From CAZTTG01 sp964615935 (GTDB taxonomy: Bacteria; Planctomycetota; UBA1135; GCA-002686595): 47,731 nucleotides of DNA. The position numbers and the translations under genes were made by a program. Below the pieces are notes generated by a model. That model made no database searches and was not told the origin of the DNA. It was given only the letters and a program-made list of their open reading frames with translations. Location of the stretch: positions 1 to 47,731 of the forward strand of contig CAZTTG010000050.1 of assembly GCA_964615935.1 (NCBI GenBank), read 5' to 3'. Position 1 is the first letter of the stretch, and each line of letters begins with the position of its first letter. This document shows positions 27,443 through 38,355 of the stretch, one piece after another.

Positions 27443-29503
27443 ATGACCCTCGTCCAGCCCTCCGTCGACCTCCTCTGCGTCAACACCCTGCGCACCCTGG
27501 CGATCGACGCGATCGACGAAGCCCGCTCCGGGCACCCGGGCCTCCCGCTGGGCGCCGCTCCCATGGCCTACGTGCTGTGGCAGCGCTTCCTGCGGCACGA
27601 TCCCGCCAACCCGGGCTGGCCCGACCGGGATCGCTTCGTGCTGTCCGCCGGCCACGGCTCCGCCCTGCTCTACGCCCTGCTCCACCTCACCGGCTACGAC
27701 CTCCCGCTGGACGAGCTGCGGCGCTTCCGGACCTGGGGCAGCCGGACGCCGGGACACCCGGAGGTCGGGGCGGTTCCGGGCGTCGAGGCCACCACCGGGC
27801 CCCTGGGCCAGGGGGCGGCCAACAGCGTGGGCATGGCCATGGCCGAGCGCGCCCTGGCCCACCGGTTCAACCGGCCGGGGCACGAGATCGTCGGCCACCG
27901 CACCTTCGCGCTGGTCTCCGATGGCGATCTGATGGAGGGGGTCGCGGCCGAGGCCGCCTCCCTCGCCGGCCACCTGGGCCTGGGGCGCCTGATCTGGCTG
28001 TACGACGCGAACGGCATCTCGCTCGACGGCTCCACCTCGCTCTGCTTCGACGGGGAGGACGTGGCCGCGCGCTTCCGGGCCCTCGGGTGGCAGGTGCTGG
28101 AGGTGGCCGAGGGGGACACCGATCTCGCCGCCATCGAGGGCGCCATCGAGTGCGCCCTGGCCGAGGAGCAGCGCCCCTCCCTGATCCGGGTGCGCACCAC
28201 CATCGGCTTCGGATCGCCGAACAACGCCGGGCGGAGCGCGGCCCACGGCTCGCCCCTGGGCGAGGAGGAGAGCCGGCTCGTCAAGGAGGCCCTGGGGTGG
28301 GAGGCGGGCGCGCGCTTCCTCGTCCCGGAGGAGGCCGCCCGGCAGCTCGACGCCCGGGCGCGAGGGGCCGAGCATCGGGCGAGGTGGAGCGAGCGACTGG
28401 ACGCCTGGGCCGCCGCCCACCCGGAGCTGGCGGAGGAGTGGCGCCGTCGGCAGGCCGGGGAGCTCCCGGCCGATCTGGAGCTCGGGCTCCCGGAGTGGGA
28501 GCCGGGCGAGAAGGTGGCGACCCGCGCGGCCTCGGGGGCCGTGCTGGGCGCCCTGGCCGATCGCCTGCCCGAGCTGCTCTCCGGCGACGCGGACCTCTCG
28601 AGCTCGACGCGCACGGCGCTCGCCGGAGCGGCGCGCTTCGACGGCAGGAGCGGCGAGGGCCGCAACGTCTGCTTCGGGGTGCGCGAGCACGCCATGGGGG
28701 CCATCGCCAACGGGATCCTCGGCCACGGCGGGCTGCGGCCGTTCGTCGGCACCTTCCTGGTCTTCTCGGACTACATGCGTCCGCCCGTTCGCCTGGCGGC
28801 CATGGGCGGGCTGCCGGCGATCTACGTGTGGACCCACGACTCGATCGGGGTGGGCGAGGACGGCCCCACCCACCAGCCGGTCGAGCACCTGATGAGCCTG
28901 CGCGCCGTGCCGGGGCTGCGCGTCCTGCGGCCGGCCGACGCCTGCGAGACGGCCGCCGCCTGGCTGGAGGCCTTGCGGCGCCGGGACGGGCCCACGGCCC
29001 TGGTGCTCTCGCGCCAGGGGCTGCCGGTGCTCGCGGGCTCGAGGGAGAGGGCTCCCGAGGGCGTGGCGCGCGGCGCCTACGTGCTGGCCGACGAGGAGGG
29101 GGGGGTGCCGGACGCGATCGCGATCGCCTCGGGCTCCGAGGTGCAGCTCGCCGTGGAGGCCCGCGAGCGGCTGGCGGCCGAGGGCCTGCGGGTGCGCGTG
29201 GTGTCCATGCCCTGCTGGGAGACCTTCGCCGAGCAGGAGCCCGCCCGGCGCGACGAGGTCCTGCCCCCCGAGGTGGTGGCCCGGGTGTCGGTGGAGGCCG
29301 GGGTGACCCTCGGCTGGGAGCGGTGGATCGGGAGCGGCGGGACCGCGATCGGCGTCGATCGCTACGGCGCCTCCGCGCCGGGGCCCGAGCTCTTCCAGCG
29401 CTACGGCGTGGACGTCGAGCGCGTGACCGAGGCTCTGCGGGCCGCGATCGGCGCCTCGCGAGCCGCACCGGACGCCCCGCGCGGGCGGGCGGGGGAACGA
29501 TGA
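27443..29503 (+). CDS. tkt: transketolase
   Basis: Moves two-carbon ketol units between sugar phosphates in the pentose-phosphate pathway, using thiamine diphosphate and a divalent metal. The 686-residue protein has the complete family set: GHPGLPLGAAPMAYVLW, RFVLSAGHGSALLYALLHL, the diphosphate-binding VSDGDLMEGVAAEAASLAGHLGLGRLIWLYDANGISLDG region, GVREHAMGAIANGI with the catalytic glutamate, and WTHDSIGVGEDGPTHQPVEHL. It heads a plus-strand operon; its stop overlaps the lipoprotein start (ATGA). Ribosome-site strength before the ATG is poor. Confidence 0.97.
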   Translation: MTLVQPSVDLLCVNTLRTLAIDAIDEARSGHPGLPLGAAPMAYVLWQRFLRHDPANPGWPDRDRFVLSAGHGSALLYALLHLTGYDLPLDELRRFRTWGSRTPGHPEVGAVPGVEATTGPLGQGAANSVGMAMAERALAHRFNRPGHEIVGHRTFALVSDGDLMEGVAAEAASLAGHLGLGRLIWLYDANGISLDGSTSLCFDGEDVAARFRALGWQVLEVAEGDTDLAAIEGAIECALAEEQRPSLIRVRTTIGFGSPNNAGRSAAHGSPLGEEESRLVKEALGWEAGARFLVPEEAARQLDARARGAEHRARWSERLDAWAAAHPELAEEWRRRQAGELPADLELGLPEWEPGEKVATRAASGAVLGALADRLPELLSGDADLSSSTRTALAGAARFDGRSGEGRNVCFGVREHAMGAIANGILGHGGLRPFVGTFLVFSDYMRPPVRLAAMGGLPAIYVWTHDSIGVGEDGPTHQPVEHLMSLRAVPGLRVLRPADACETAAAWLEALRRRDGPTALVLSRQGLPVLAGSRERAPEGVARGAYVLADEEGGVPDAIAIASGSEVQLAVEARERLAAEGLRVRVVSMPCWETFAEQEPARRDEVLPPEVVARVSVEAGVTLGWERWIGSGGTAIGVDRYGASAPGPELFQRYGVDVERVTEALRAAIGASRAAPDAPRGRAGER

Positions 29504-30678
29504 GAATCCGTCTGGCGATCCGCGCGGCGCTCCCGTCCGTCCTCGCCCTCGCGGCGGGGTGCAACTCCATCGAGGCCCGGAACTGGAACCTGGGGCAGGT
29601 CCACGACCACGACGGTGAGTTCAAGCGCGTGGGAGCCCTGATGTCGGCCTGGGAGTACAGCGTGTACGCCGGCATATCGATGGTCACCGGCAGGCGCACG
29701 AAGATGCGCACGCCGGGGGTCGAGGTCATCGACGATCCGCTGGGGGTCTCGGTCGCGAACCTGGTCCACCTCTCCACCTTCGACCCCGACAATCCCCGGA
29801 ACGCCGCCCTGCAGATCGAGTGGTTCGCCTTCCTGGCGGTGCAGAGCCCCTGGAAGCTGGACCGGGAGCGCTGCGTCATCGAGCTGGGGCGCCACGGCCG
29901 GCGCCTGGGAGTGTCCGCGCCGTCCGGGCCCCCTCCCGAGGGAGAGGCCGCCGGGGTGGACGAGGTGGTCGAGCTGGTCCGGCGGTTGATGGACGCCGTC
30001 GAGGGCCTGGCGCGCTCCGACGCGTCCGACCCGGAGCCCGCCGCCGAGCTGGAGGCGTCCTGCGCCGCGGCGCGCGAGCTGAGCTACGACCGGGCCGGGG
30101 CGCTGCGGGTCCTGCGCGCCACGACCTCCCTGGGGCGGGCGTCGGTCTCCTCGTCCCGGCTCGAGCCGCTCGACCGCCTGAACGCGCACCTCCAGAGGAT
30201 CTGCGTGGAGCGGGCCCTGGCCGAGAGCCTCTCGGATCCGGAGCCGCTGGTGCGGGCCGCCGCCCTGCGGGCCTGCGTCCAGACCTTCGGGGAGGGGGTC
30301 CTGGCGGAGTTCCTGATGATGCTCTGCCGCTCGCGCGTCGCCTTCGCCGAGACGATGCTCCTCTGCGTCTTCGACCTGGTCGCGGAGCGCGGCCTGCCGG
30401 CCGTTCCCGAGACCCTGGGCGGGCGGCCCTTCCCCGAGGCCCAGCGGGAGCGCGAGCGGCTGGTGTGGATCGATCGGTTGGTCCAGGCCGCCGTCCACCA
30501 CCCCTCGGGGACCGTGCGCATCTCGGCCATGAAGGCGCTGGCGACCGCGACCGGAGCCTCGAGCAGTCTGCGCGAGGACGAGTGGCAGCTGTGGTGGAGC
30601 GAGGAGGGGCCGCGGATGGAGGAGGCGCTGCCCGGCGCCGGAGGAGGAGCTCCGGCCGGGGGCGGCGGGGCGCCTTGA
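29500..30678 (+). CDS. lipoprotein of unknown function with HEAT-like helices
   Basis: A 392-residue protein with a lipoprotein signal (MRIRLAIRAALPSVLALAAGC; lipidation at C21). The first 120 residues contain GGEFKRVG-like and WFAFLAVQSPWKLDRE segments. The later part is a series of paired helices (DPEPLVRAAALRACVQTFGEGVLAEFL, HHPSGTVRISAMKALATATG) reminiscent of HEAT repeats. The C-terminus is Gly/Ala/Pro-rich. No catalytic motif is visible. It starts inside the transketolase stop and its own stop overlaps the next start, so production of the lipoprotein and the membrane protein is probably linked. Confidence 0.7.
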   Translation: MRIRLAIRAALPSVLALAAGCNSIEARNWNLGQVHDHDGEFKRVGALMSAWEYSVYAGISMVTGRRTKMRTPGVEVIDDPLGVSVANLVHLSTFDPDNPRNAALQIEWFAFLAVQSPWKLDRERCVIELGRHGRRLGVSAPSGPPPEGEAAGVDEVVELVRRLMDAVEGLARSDASDPEPAAELEASCAAARELSYDRAGALRVLRATTSLGRASVSSSRLEPLDRLNAHLQRICVERALAESLSDPEPLVRAAALRACVQTFGEGVLAEFLMMLCRSRVAFAETMLLCVFDLVAERGLPAVPETLGGRPFPEAQRERERLVWIDRLVQAAVHHPSGTVRISAMKALATATGASSSLREDEWQLWWSEEGPRMEEALPGAGGGAPAGGGGAP

Positions 30679-31913
30679 GCGGCGAGGAGCCGAGGCGATC
30701 GCGCCCGAGGTGGCGGGCCGCGGTCCAGGCCGTGCTGGCGGTGGGCATCCTGGCCCTGGTCGCCACCCAGGTGCCCTGGAGGGACACCCTGATCTGGACC
30801 TCGGGGGAGGGGGACTCCACCGAGCTCTCCGGGCGGATCCAGGGGGACTGGAAGCGGGACGCCGTCGAGTTCGCGGCCGGGCCCGGAGAGCTGGACCGCG
30901 GCGGCCTGCCGGAGGGAATCCGCGAGGCCGTGGTGGAGGCGGGGATCCTGCGGGCCGATCGCCCTCCCGCGGGCGAGGAGGTCCCGGCCGGCCAGCCCGC
31001 CTGGAGCTGGCGGCCGGGGATGCTGCGGGTGTTCGGCGAGCTGGAGACGAGCGGCGTGGTCGAGGCCTTCGCCTGGCTGCTGCTGGGGCTGGCGATCGTG
31101 ACCCTGCGCTGGTGGCGGCTGCTCGAGATGGCGGGCTGCCGCACGGGGCTCCTGGACTCCTTCCGGCTCAACTGCCTGGGGCTGTTCTTCAACATTGTCG
31201 TCCCCGGCCTGACCGGGGGCGACTGGGTCAAGGCGGTCCTGGCCGTGCGCGAGAACCCCGGGCAGCGCGCGCGGGCCTTCGTGTCGGTCTTCGTCGACCG
31301 CATCGTGGGCCTCCTGGCGCTGATGCTGATCGCGGCCGCGGTCATCCTGGTGGTGGGGGGACCCTTCTCCGCCCTGCGCCTGCCGGTCCTCCTGGCCCTC
31401 TCGGCGATGGTGGTGGCGGTGGTGGTCTACGCCTCCTCGGCCCTGCGGCGGCTGGTGCGCCTGGACGCCCTCCTGAAGCGGCTGCCGCTGGGCGGGCTGA
31501 TCCGGAAGGTCGACGAGGCCGTCCTCATCTACTCCCGCCGGCCCGCCGACATGGCCCTGGCCCTGCTGCTCTCCTTCGGCAACCACGCGGCGGTGATCCT
31601 GGGGACCCTCGCCCTGGGCCGCGCCTTCGGCGATACCATGCCGACGGTCCACTACTTCGCGGTGGTCCCCATCGCCAACACGGTCAGCTCCCTGCCCATC
31701 TCCCCGGGCGGCTGGGGCCTGGGCGAGGCGGCCTACGGCTACCTGTTCCAGGAGATGGGCTACCTCGCCACCATCGGCGTGGCCGTGAGCATCACCTTCC
31801 GCCTGTGCATGACCGCCCTGGGCCTCCTGGGCGGCCTCTTCCTGCTGGTCCCCGGCTCCCGGGCGGAGCTGGAGGAGATCCGCGCCCAGCCCCCGTCCGC
31901 CATCCCGGAGTGA
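30675..31913 (+). CDS. YbhN/AglD-type integral membrane protein (LPG_synthase_TM family)
   Basis: A 412-residue multi-spanning protein. Family signatures are LFFNIVVPGLTGGDWVKA and SLPISPGGWGLGEAAYG, typical of the lysylphosphatidylglycerol-synthase transmembrane family; members are linked to lipid-linked substrate handling or flipping. The first membrane segment (VQAVLAVGILALVATQVPW) is followed by an unusual soluble insert of about 85 residues (DTLIWTSGEGD to RVFGELE) before the remaining segments. The start is assigned to a TTG at 30675 overlapping the previous stop, because no ATG precedes the first membrane segment. It has no aminoacyl-transfer domain, so it is not a full MprF. Confidence 0.8.
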   Translation: MSGEEPRRSRPRWRAAVQAVLAVGILALVATQVPWRDTLIWTSGEGDSTELSGRIQGDWKRDAVEFAAGPGELDRGGLPEGIREAVVEAGILRADRPPAGEEVPAGQPAWSWRPGMLRVFGELETSGVVEAFAWLLLGLAIVTLRWWRLLEMAGCRTGLLDSFRLNCLGLFFNIVVPGLTGGDWVKAVLAVRENPGQRARAFVSVFVDRIVGLLALMLIAAAVILVVGGPFSALRLPVLLALSAMVVAVVVYASSALRRLVRLDALLKRLPLGGLIRKVDEAVLIYSRRPADMALALLLSFGNHAAVILGTLALGRAFGDTMPTVHYFAVVPIANTVSSLPISPGGWGLGEAAYGYLFQEMGYLATIGVAVSITFRLCMTALGLLGGLFLLVPGSRAELEEIRAQPPSAIPE

Positions 31914-31917
31914 TCCC

Positions 31918-32817
31918 ATGCCCCTGCTGGCCATCGGAACCCTCGCCTTCGACACCATCGAGACCCCCTACGATCGGCGCGAGAACGCCCTGGGCGGATC
32001 GGGGACCTACTTCGCCACCTCGGCCTCCTTCTTCTCGCCCGTGCAGCTCGTGGGCGTGGTGGGAGAGGACTTCGGCGAGGAGCCGATCCGGGCCCTGAGC
32101 TCCCGCGGGGTCGACTGCGCCGGGGTGGAGGTGGCCGAGGGGGCGACCTTCCGCTGGGCCGGCCGCTACGAGGCCGACTGGAACACGCGGCACACCCTGG
32201 ACACCCAGCTCAACGTCTACGCGGACTTCGACCCCAAGCTGCCCGAGGGCTTCCGGGACACGCCCTACGTGTTCCTGGCCAACGCGCCCCCCTCGATCCA
32301 GATGAAGGGCCTGGCCGGCTGCCGCTCGCCGCGCTTCGTGGTGGCCGACACGATGAACCTGTGGATCGACTCGGCGCGCGACGACCTGCTGGAGCTCCTG
32401 CGGCGCGTCGACGCCCTGGTCCTGAACGACGAGGAGGCGCGCATGCTCTCGGGCGAGAAGAACCTCATCCGCGCCGCCCAGAAGGTCAGGGCCCTGGGCC
32501 CGCGCTACGTGATCCTGAAGAAGGGGGAGCACGGGGCCTTCCTGATCGGGGAGGGGGTGCACTTCTCCCTGCCGGCCTACCCGGTCGAGGAGGTGGTCGA
32601 TCCCACCGGCGCGGGGGACTCCTTCGCCGGGGGCTTCATGGGTTACGTGGCCTCGACCGACAGCATCGAGGCCGCCACCCTGCGACGCGCCATGCTGTAC
32701 GGAACGGTGACCGCCAGCTTCTGCGTCCAGGGCTTCAGCATCGAGGACGTGGGCTCGTGCGGGCGGGGCGAGATCGAGTCCCGCTTCAACGAGCTCCTCT
32801 CCATCACTTCCGTATGA
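31918..32817 (+). CDS. PfkB-family sugar or nucleoside kinase
   Basis: A 299-residue ribokinase-fold kinase. The N-terminal ALGGSGTYFATSASFFSPVQLVGVVGEDFG matches the first PfkB signature. The C-terminal DPTGAGDSFAGGFMGYVAS holds the catalytic aspartate (in GAGD) and the anion hole. The lid carries acidic and Asn-rich residues, and the substrate cannot be read from the sequence; ribose, fructose-6-phosphate, adenosine and others are handled by this family. It begins four bases after the membrane-protein gene and lies 13 bases before thpR. Placement behind transketolase suggests a pentose or hexose metabolite. Confidence 0.9.
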   Translation: MPLLAIGTLAFDTIETPYDRRENALGGSGTYFATSASFFSPVQLVGVVGEDFGEEPIRALSSRGVDCAGVEVAEGATFRWAGRYEADWNTRHTLDTQLNVYADFDPKLPEGFRDTPYVFLANAPPSIQMKGLAGCRSPRFVVADTMNLWIDSARDDLLELLRRVDALVLNDEEARMLSGEKNLIRAAQKVRALGPRYVILKKGEHGAFLIGEGVHFSLPAYPVEEVVDPTGAGDSFAGGFMGYVASTDSIEAATLRRAMLYGTVTASFCVQGFSIEDVGSCGRGEIESRFNELLSITSV

Positions 32818-32830
32818 TGAGACCCCGGCC

Positions 32831-33406
32831 ATGCGACTCTTCACCGGTTTGATGCTAGGCGGCGAGAAGGGTCGGGCCCTTCGCCAGCTCGTGCTGGAGG
32901 CCCTGGGCGAGGCTGCACCGGGCGGGGCCGTCGCCCCCCGGCCGCCCCTGCGGGTGCCCCGCGCGGCCGATCTGCACGCGACCCTCTTCTTCCTGGGCGA
33001 GGTCGAGCCGGAGCGCGTCGGCGAGGTCGAGGCGGCCCTCGAGTCCGCCGTCCGCGGCGGTCCGCCCGAGCTCCTCCTGGACCGGGCCGAGGCCTTCCCC
33101 GGGCGCGGCCGCGAGCGGATCCTCTGGGTGAGGGCCAGCGAGACCGGCCCCCCCCGGGTCCGCGAGCTGCAGGAGCGGGTGTCGCGGGCCCTGGCCGCCC
33201 TGGGCTTCGAGCCCGACCGCCGGGCCTGGAGTCCCCACGTGACCGTGGCCCGGGTGCGGCAGGGGGCGAAGGCCAGCATCCCGGACGCCTTCTACGACCT
33301 GGCCCCGGCGATCCCCTGGCGGCCTGCCGAGGTGTCCCTGGTCGCCTCCGAGCTGCGCCCGGAGGGGGCGCGCTACCGGGTGCACCGGGCCTTCCCCCTG
33401 GGGTAG
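32831..33406 (+). CDS. thpR: RNA 2',3'-cyclic phosphodiesterase (2'-5' RNA ligase family)
   Basis: A 191-residue member of the 2H phosphoesterase family, recognised by two HxTx motifs: HATL (49-52) and HVTV (136-139), spaced as in ThpR. These enzymes open 2',3'-cyclic phosphates at RNA ends and can ligate 2'-5' in reverse; the cellular role is still unclear in bacteria. It is the last gene of the transketolase operon, 13 bases after the PfkB gene. Its stop codon is the first base-paired codon of a long hairpin (33404-33464), so transcription probably ends here. Confidence 0.92.
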   Translation: MRLFTGLMLGGEKGRALRQLVLEALGEAAPGGAVAPRPPLRVPRAADLHATLFFLGEVEPERVGEVEAALESAVRGGPPELLLDRAEAFPGRGRERILWVRASETGPPRVRELQERVSRALAALGFEPDRRAWSPHVTVARVRQGAKASIPDAFYDLAPAIPWRPAEVSLVASELRPEGARYRVHRAFPLG

Positions 33407-33464
33407 AGGTCTTGGGCGCCCGTTGCGCGGGCCTGGCACCGAGTTACGGCGCCCAAGGCCTCTA
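33404..33464. terminator. long hairpin beginning at the thpR stop codon
   Basis: TAGAGGTCTTGGGCGCC (33404-33420) pairs with 33448-33464 along 17 bp with a single G-U, around a 27-base loop. It includes the thpR stop and is followed at once by four more hairpins. Confidence 0.6.
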
Positions 33465-33751
33465 GCGCTCGCCGGGAGGCGAGCGCGGGCCCCGTCAGGG
33501 GCCCGTCCGCGCCACGCGAGCGCAGCGAGCACGTGGCGCAGCCGCGCGCAGGAGCGCGCGGCGCGATCACCGGCCTGCCCCGGCCCCCCTGGTTCGTCCA
33601 TCCCCGGGCGGAGGCGCCGCCTGCGGAGCAGGCGCGCCGACGAGAGACTCTCCGGCACGCCTGGTCGGTCTGAGGCGGAGCCTCGCCAGGGGCCGGCCCG
33701 TGGGAAACCCGGGGATCGCGCGCAACCGGGCGGGATCCCGCCGGTCCGGCC

Positions 33752-33780
33752 TTGGACGCGAGCCCGATCCGGGCTAGGAT
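33752..33780 (+). promoter_or_regulatory. promoter of recA
   Basis: TTGGAC (33752-33757), 17 bases and TAGGAT (33775-33780). The predicted start near 33787 lies inside the SOS-like box. Confidence 0.7.
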
Positions 33781-33783
33781 GCC

Positions 33784-33798
33784 GAACAAAAGGCGAAC
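33784..33798 (+). promoter_or_regulatory. SOS-box-like operator GAAC-N7-GAAC before recA
   Basis: GAAC (33784-33787), seven bases and GAAC (33795-33798). It is the direct-repeat form known for LexA boxes of Alphaproteobacteria (GTTC-N7-GTTC on the other strand). It overlaps the predicted start of recA transcription, where a repressor would act. Confidence 0.6.
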
Positions 33799-33855
33799 AA
33801 CCTCCCGGCCCGGAGGGCGATCCGGGCCCGGTCACGATCCCAGGAAGCTGCCCCG

Positions 33856-35097
33856 ATGAGCACCCCCAGCGAGAAGAAGGCCGCCGAGGCCGCGGAGAAG
33901 CAAGCGGCGAAGAAGAAGGCCGAGCGGCAGAAGGCCCTCGGCGCGGCCCTGTCGGAGATCGAGAAGAGCTACGGCAAGGGCGCGATCATGCGCCTGGGCG
34001 CCGAGGGGCTCCTGGTGGCCACGCCGTGCATCAGCACGGGCTCGATCTCGCTCGACGCGGCCCTGGGGGGCCGCGGGCTGCCGCGCGGCCGGGTGGTCGA
34101 GATCTTCGGTCCCGAGAGCTCGGGCAAGACCACCCTGGCCCTGCACGTGGTCGGCAACGCCCAGCGCGGCGGCGGGATCTGCGCCTTCGTGGACGCCGAG
34201 CACGCCCTGGACCCGGCCTACGCCCGCAAGCTGAAGGTGGACCTCGACGATCTCCTGGTGAGTCAGCCGGACACCGGAGAGCAGGCGCTCGAGATCGTCG
34301 AGACCCTGGTTCGCTCCAACGCCGTCGACGTGGTGGTGATCGACTCGGTGGCCGCCCTGGTGCCGCGGGCGGAGATCGAGGGCGAGATGGGGGACAGCTT
34401 CGTCGGGCTGCACGCCCGGCTGATGAGCCAGGCCATGCGCAAGCTGGCGGGGGCCATCTCCAAGTCCGACTGCCTGGTGATCTTCATCAACCAGATCCGC
34501 GAGAAGATCGGCGTCATGTTCGGCAGCCCCGAGACCACCACCGGCGGCCGGGCCCTGAAGTTCTACGCCTCGGTGCGCATCGACATCCGGCGCATCGGGC
34601 AGCTCAAGGACGGCGACAGCGTGGTGGGCAACCGCACCAAGTGCACGGTGGTCAAGAACAAGGTCGCGCCTCCCTTCCGCAAGGTCGAGTTCGACATCCT
34701 GTTCGCCCGGGGCATCAGCTGGGAGGGCGACCTGCTGGACCTGGGCCTGGTCCACGGGCTGGTGCTCAAGTCGGGGACCTGGTTCTCGCTCAAGCACCCC
34801 ACCGAGGGCGAGATCCGCCTGGGCCAGGGGCGCGAGCGGGCGCGGCAGTTCCTGGTGGACAATCCCGACCTGGCGGTCGAGGTGGAGCGGGCCCTGCGCG
34901 AGCTGGTCGCGCCGAAGAAGCCCGAGCCCGAGCCCTCCGGCGCGGCGCCCGCTCCGGAAGCGGTGAAGCCGGAATCCACCAGGCGGGAGCCGGTGAAGGA
35001 GGTGGGCCCGGCCCCCGCCGCCAGGGGGAGCGCGGCCCCGAGCAGCGCGCCGTCCGGCAAGGCCCCGGCCGCGCCCAAGGTCCCGGGGCGCAAGTAG
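33856..35097 (+). CDS. recA: recombinase RecA
   Basis: RecA forms filaments on single-stranded DNA, drives strand exchange and stimulates LexA self-cleavage. The 413-residue protein has the Walker A motif GPESSGKTT (85-93), VVVIDSVAALVPRAEIEGEMGD, the DNA-binding loop-2 region SPETTTGGRALKFYASVRIDIRR and INQIREKIGVMFG. It is about 60 residues longer than E. coli RecA because of a Pro/Ala/Lys-rich C-terminal tail and a Lys/Ala/Glu-rich N-terminus of 30 residues. No recX follows; alaS is next after 129 bases. A sigma70-like promoter with an SOS-type box precedes it. Confidence 0.99.
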   Translation: MSTPSEKKAAEAAEKQAAKKKAERQKALGAALSEIEKSYGKGAIMRLGAEGLLVATPCISTGSISLDAALGGRGLPRGRVVEIFGPESSGKTTLALHVVGNAQRGGGICAFVDAEHALDPAYARKLKVDLDDLLVSQPDTGEQALEIVETLVRSNAVDVVVIDSVAALVPRAEIEGEMGDSFVGLHARLMSQAMRKLAGAISKSDCLVIFINQIREKIGVMFGSPETTTGGRALKFYASVRIDIRRIGQLKDGDSVVGNRTKCTVVKNKVAPPFRKVEFDILFARGISWEGDLLDLGLVHGLVLKSGTWFSLKHPTEGEIRLGQGRERARQFLVDNPDLAVEVERALRELVAPKKPEPEPSGAAPAPEAVKPESTRREPVKEVGPAPAARGSAAPSSAPSGKAPAAPKVPGRK

Positions 35098-35136
35098 GCG
35101 CGCCTCGGCCGCACGGCGGCTCCTCCGCCGAGACGC

Positions 35137-35167
35137 GGACCAGAACCGGCCCCGCGGTTCCCGGTCC
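35137..35167. promoter_or_regulatory. dyad between recA and alaS
   Basis: GGACC-a-GAACCG pairs with CGGTTC-cc-GGTCC, 11 bp in all with a small internal loop. It covers the place of the alaS -35 element, upstream of TAGACT (35180-35185), a likely -10. It may be a recA terminator or a binding site controlling alaS; E. coli AlaRS is known to bind a palindrome at its own promoter. Confidence 0.4.
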
Positions 35168-35226
35168 AGGCCGGGACGCTAGACTACGCGGCTCGCCCGG
35201 CCCCGCAGCGCGCCGCAGAGCCACCC

Positions 35227-37917
<2,691 letters not shown>

Positions 37918-37936
37918 AAGGGCGCCGGGGGGCGCG

Positions 37937-37965
37937 TTGACACCCCCCCGGAGCAGGGCTAGCAT
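37937..37965 (+). promoter_or_regulatory. promoter of the rpmF-plsX-fab cluster
   Basis: TTGACA (37937-37942), exactly 17 bases and TAGCAT (37960-37965): the best consensus match in the window. It leaves a leader of about 150 bases before rpmF. Confidence 0.75.
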
Positions 37966-38124
37966 CTTCCCCTTCTCACGGACGGGGGGGCTCCGGCTCC
38001 TCCGTGCCCAACCCCCGGCGCCGACGCGCCGCTCCCGCCCCGGGGCGCGGCCCGTATCCCTGTGCGCCTGCTTCCTGCTCGGGGAACGCGCCCGCTCGAG
38101 GCGCGTCCGCCCGCACGGCTCTCC

Positions 38125-38331
38125 ATGGCACACCCCAAACGTCGTCAGTCGAATCACCGGACCGGCATCCGCCGTTCGCACCTGGCCCTCAAGCCGCTGC
38201 GGCCCAATCACTGCGCGCGCTGCGGCGCCGCGGTCCGGCCGCATCGCGTCTGCGACAACTGCGGCTACTACGGCTTCGCCAAGGGCGCGGACAAGCAGGG
38301 CACCGAGGTCTTCCCCAAGGACGAGTTCTAG
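38125..38331 (+). CDS. rpmF: 50S ribosomal protein L32
   Basis: A 68-residue basic ribosomal protein with the family start MAHPKRRQSNHRTGIRRSHLALKP and a zinc-ribbon end, CARCG and CDNCGYYGF. The ATG at 38125 is chosen because the conserved sequence starts there, although the frame is open for 21 more codons. In many bacteria a DUF177 (YceD) gene precedes rpmF; here the 150-base leader holds none. plsX follows after 24 bases, the widespread rpmF-plsX-fab arrangement that couples ribosome and membrane synthesis. Confidence 0.95.
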   Translation: MAHPKRRQSNHRTGIRRSHLALKPLRPNHCARCGAAVRPHRVCDNCGYYGFAKGADKQGTEVFPKDEF

Positions 38332-38355
38332 CCCCGGGGCTCGGCTCCGATCCCC

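Larger units (their letters stand above)
33407..33855. other. 449-base gene-free region with an array of inverted repeats
   Basis: After the long hairpin, tight stems follow at 33465-33486 (9 bp, loop GGGA), 33487-33504 (7 bp, loop GTCA), 33509-33539 (8 bp), 33541-33562 (9 bp, loop AGGA), 33618-33634 (7 bp, loop GGA) and 33672-33684 (5 bp, loop GGA). The last 100 bases are the recA promoter. No open frame here has a ribosome site. It may be a structured RNA or a mosaic of intergenic repeats. Confidence 0.55.
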
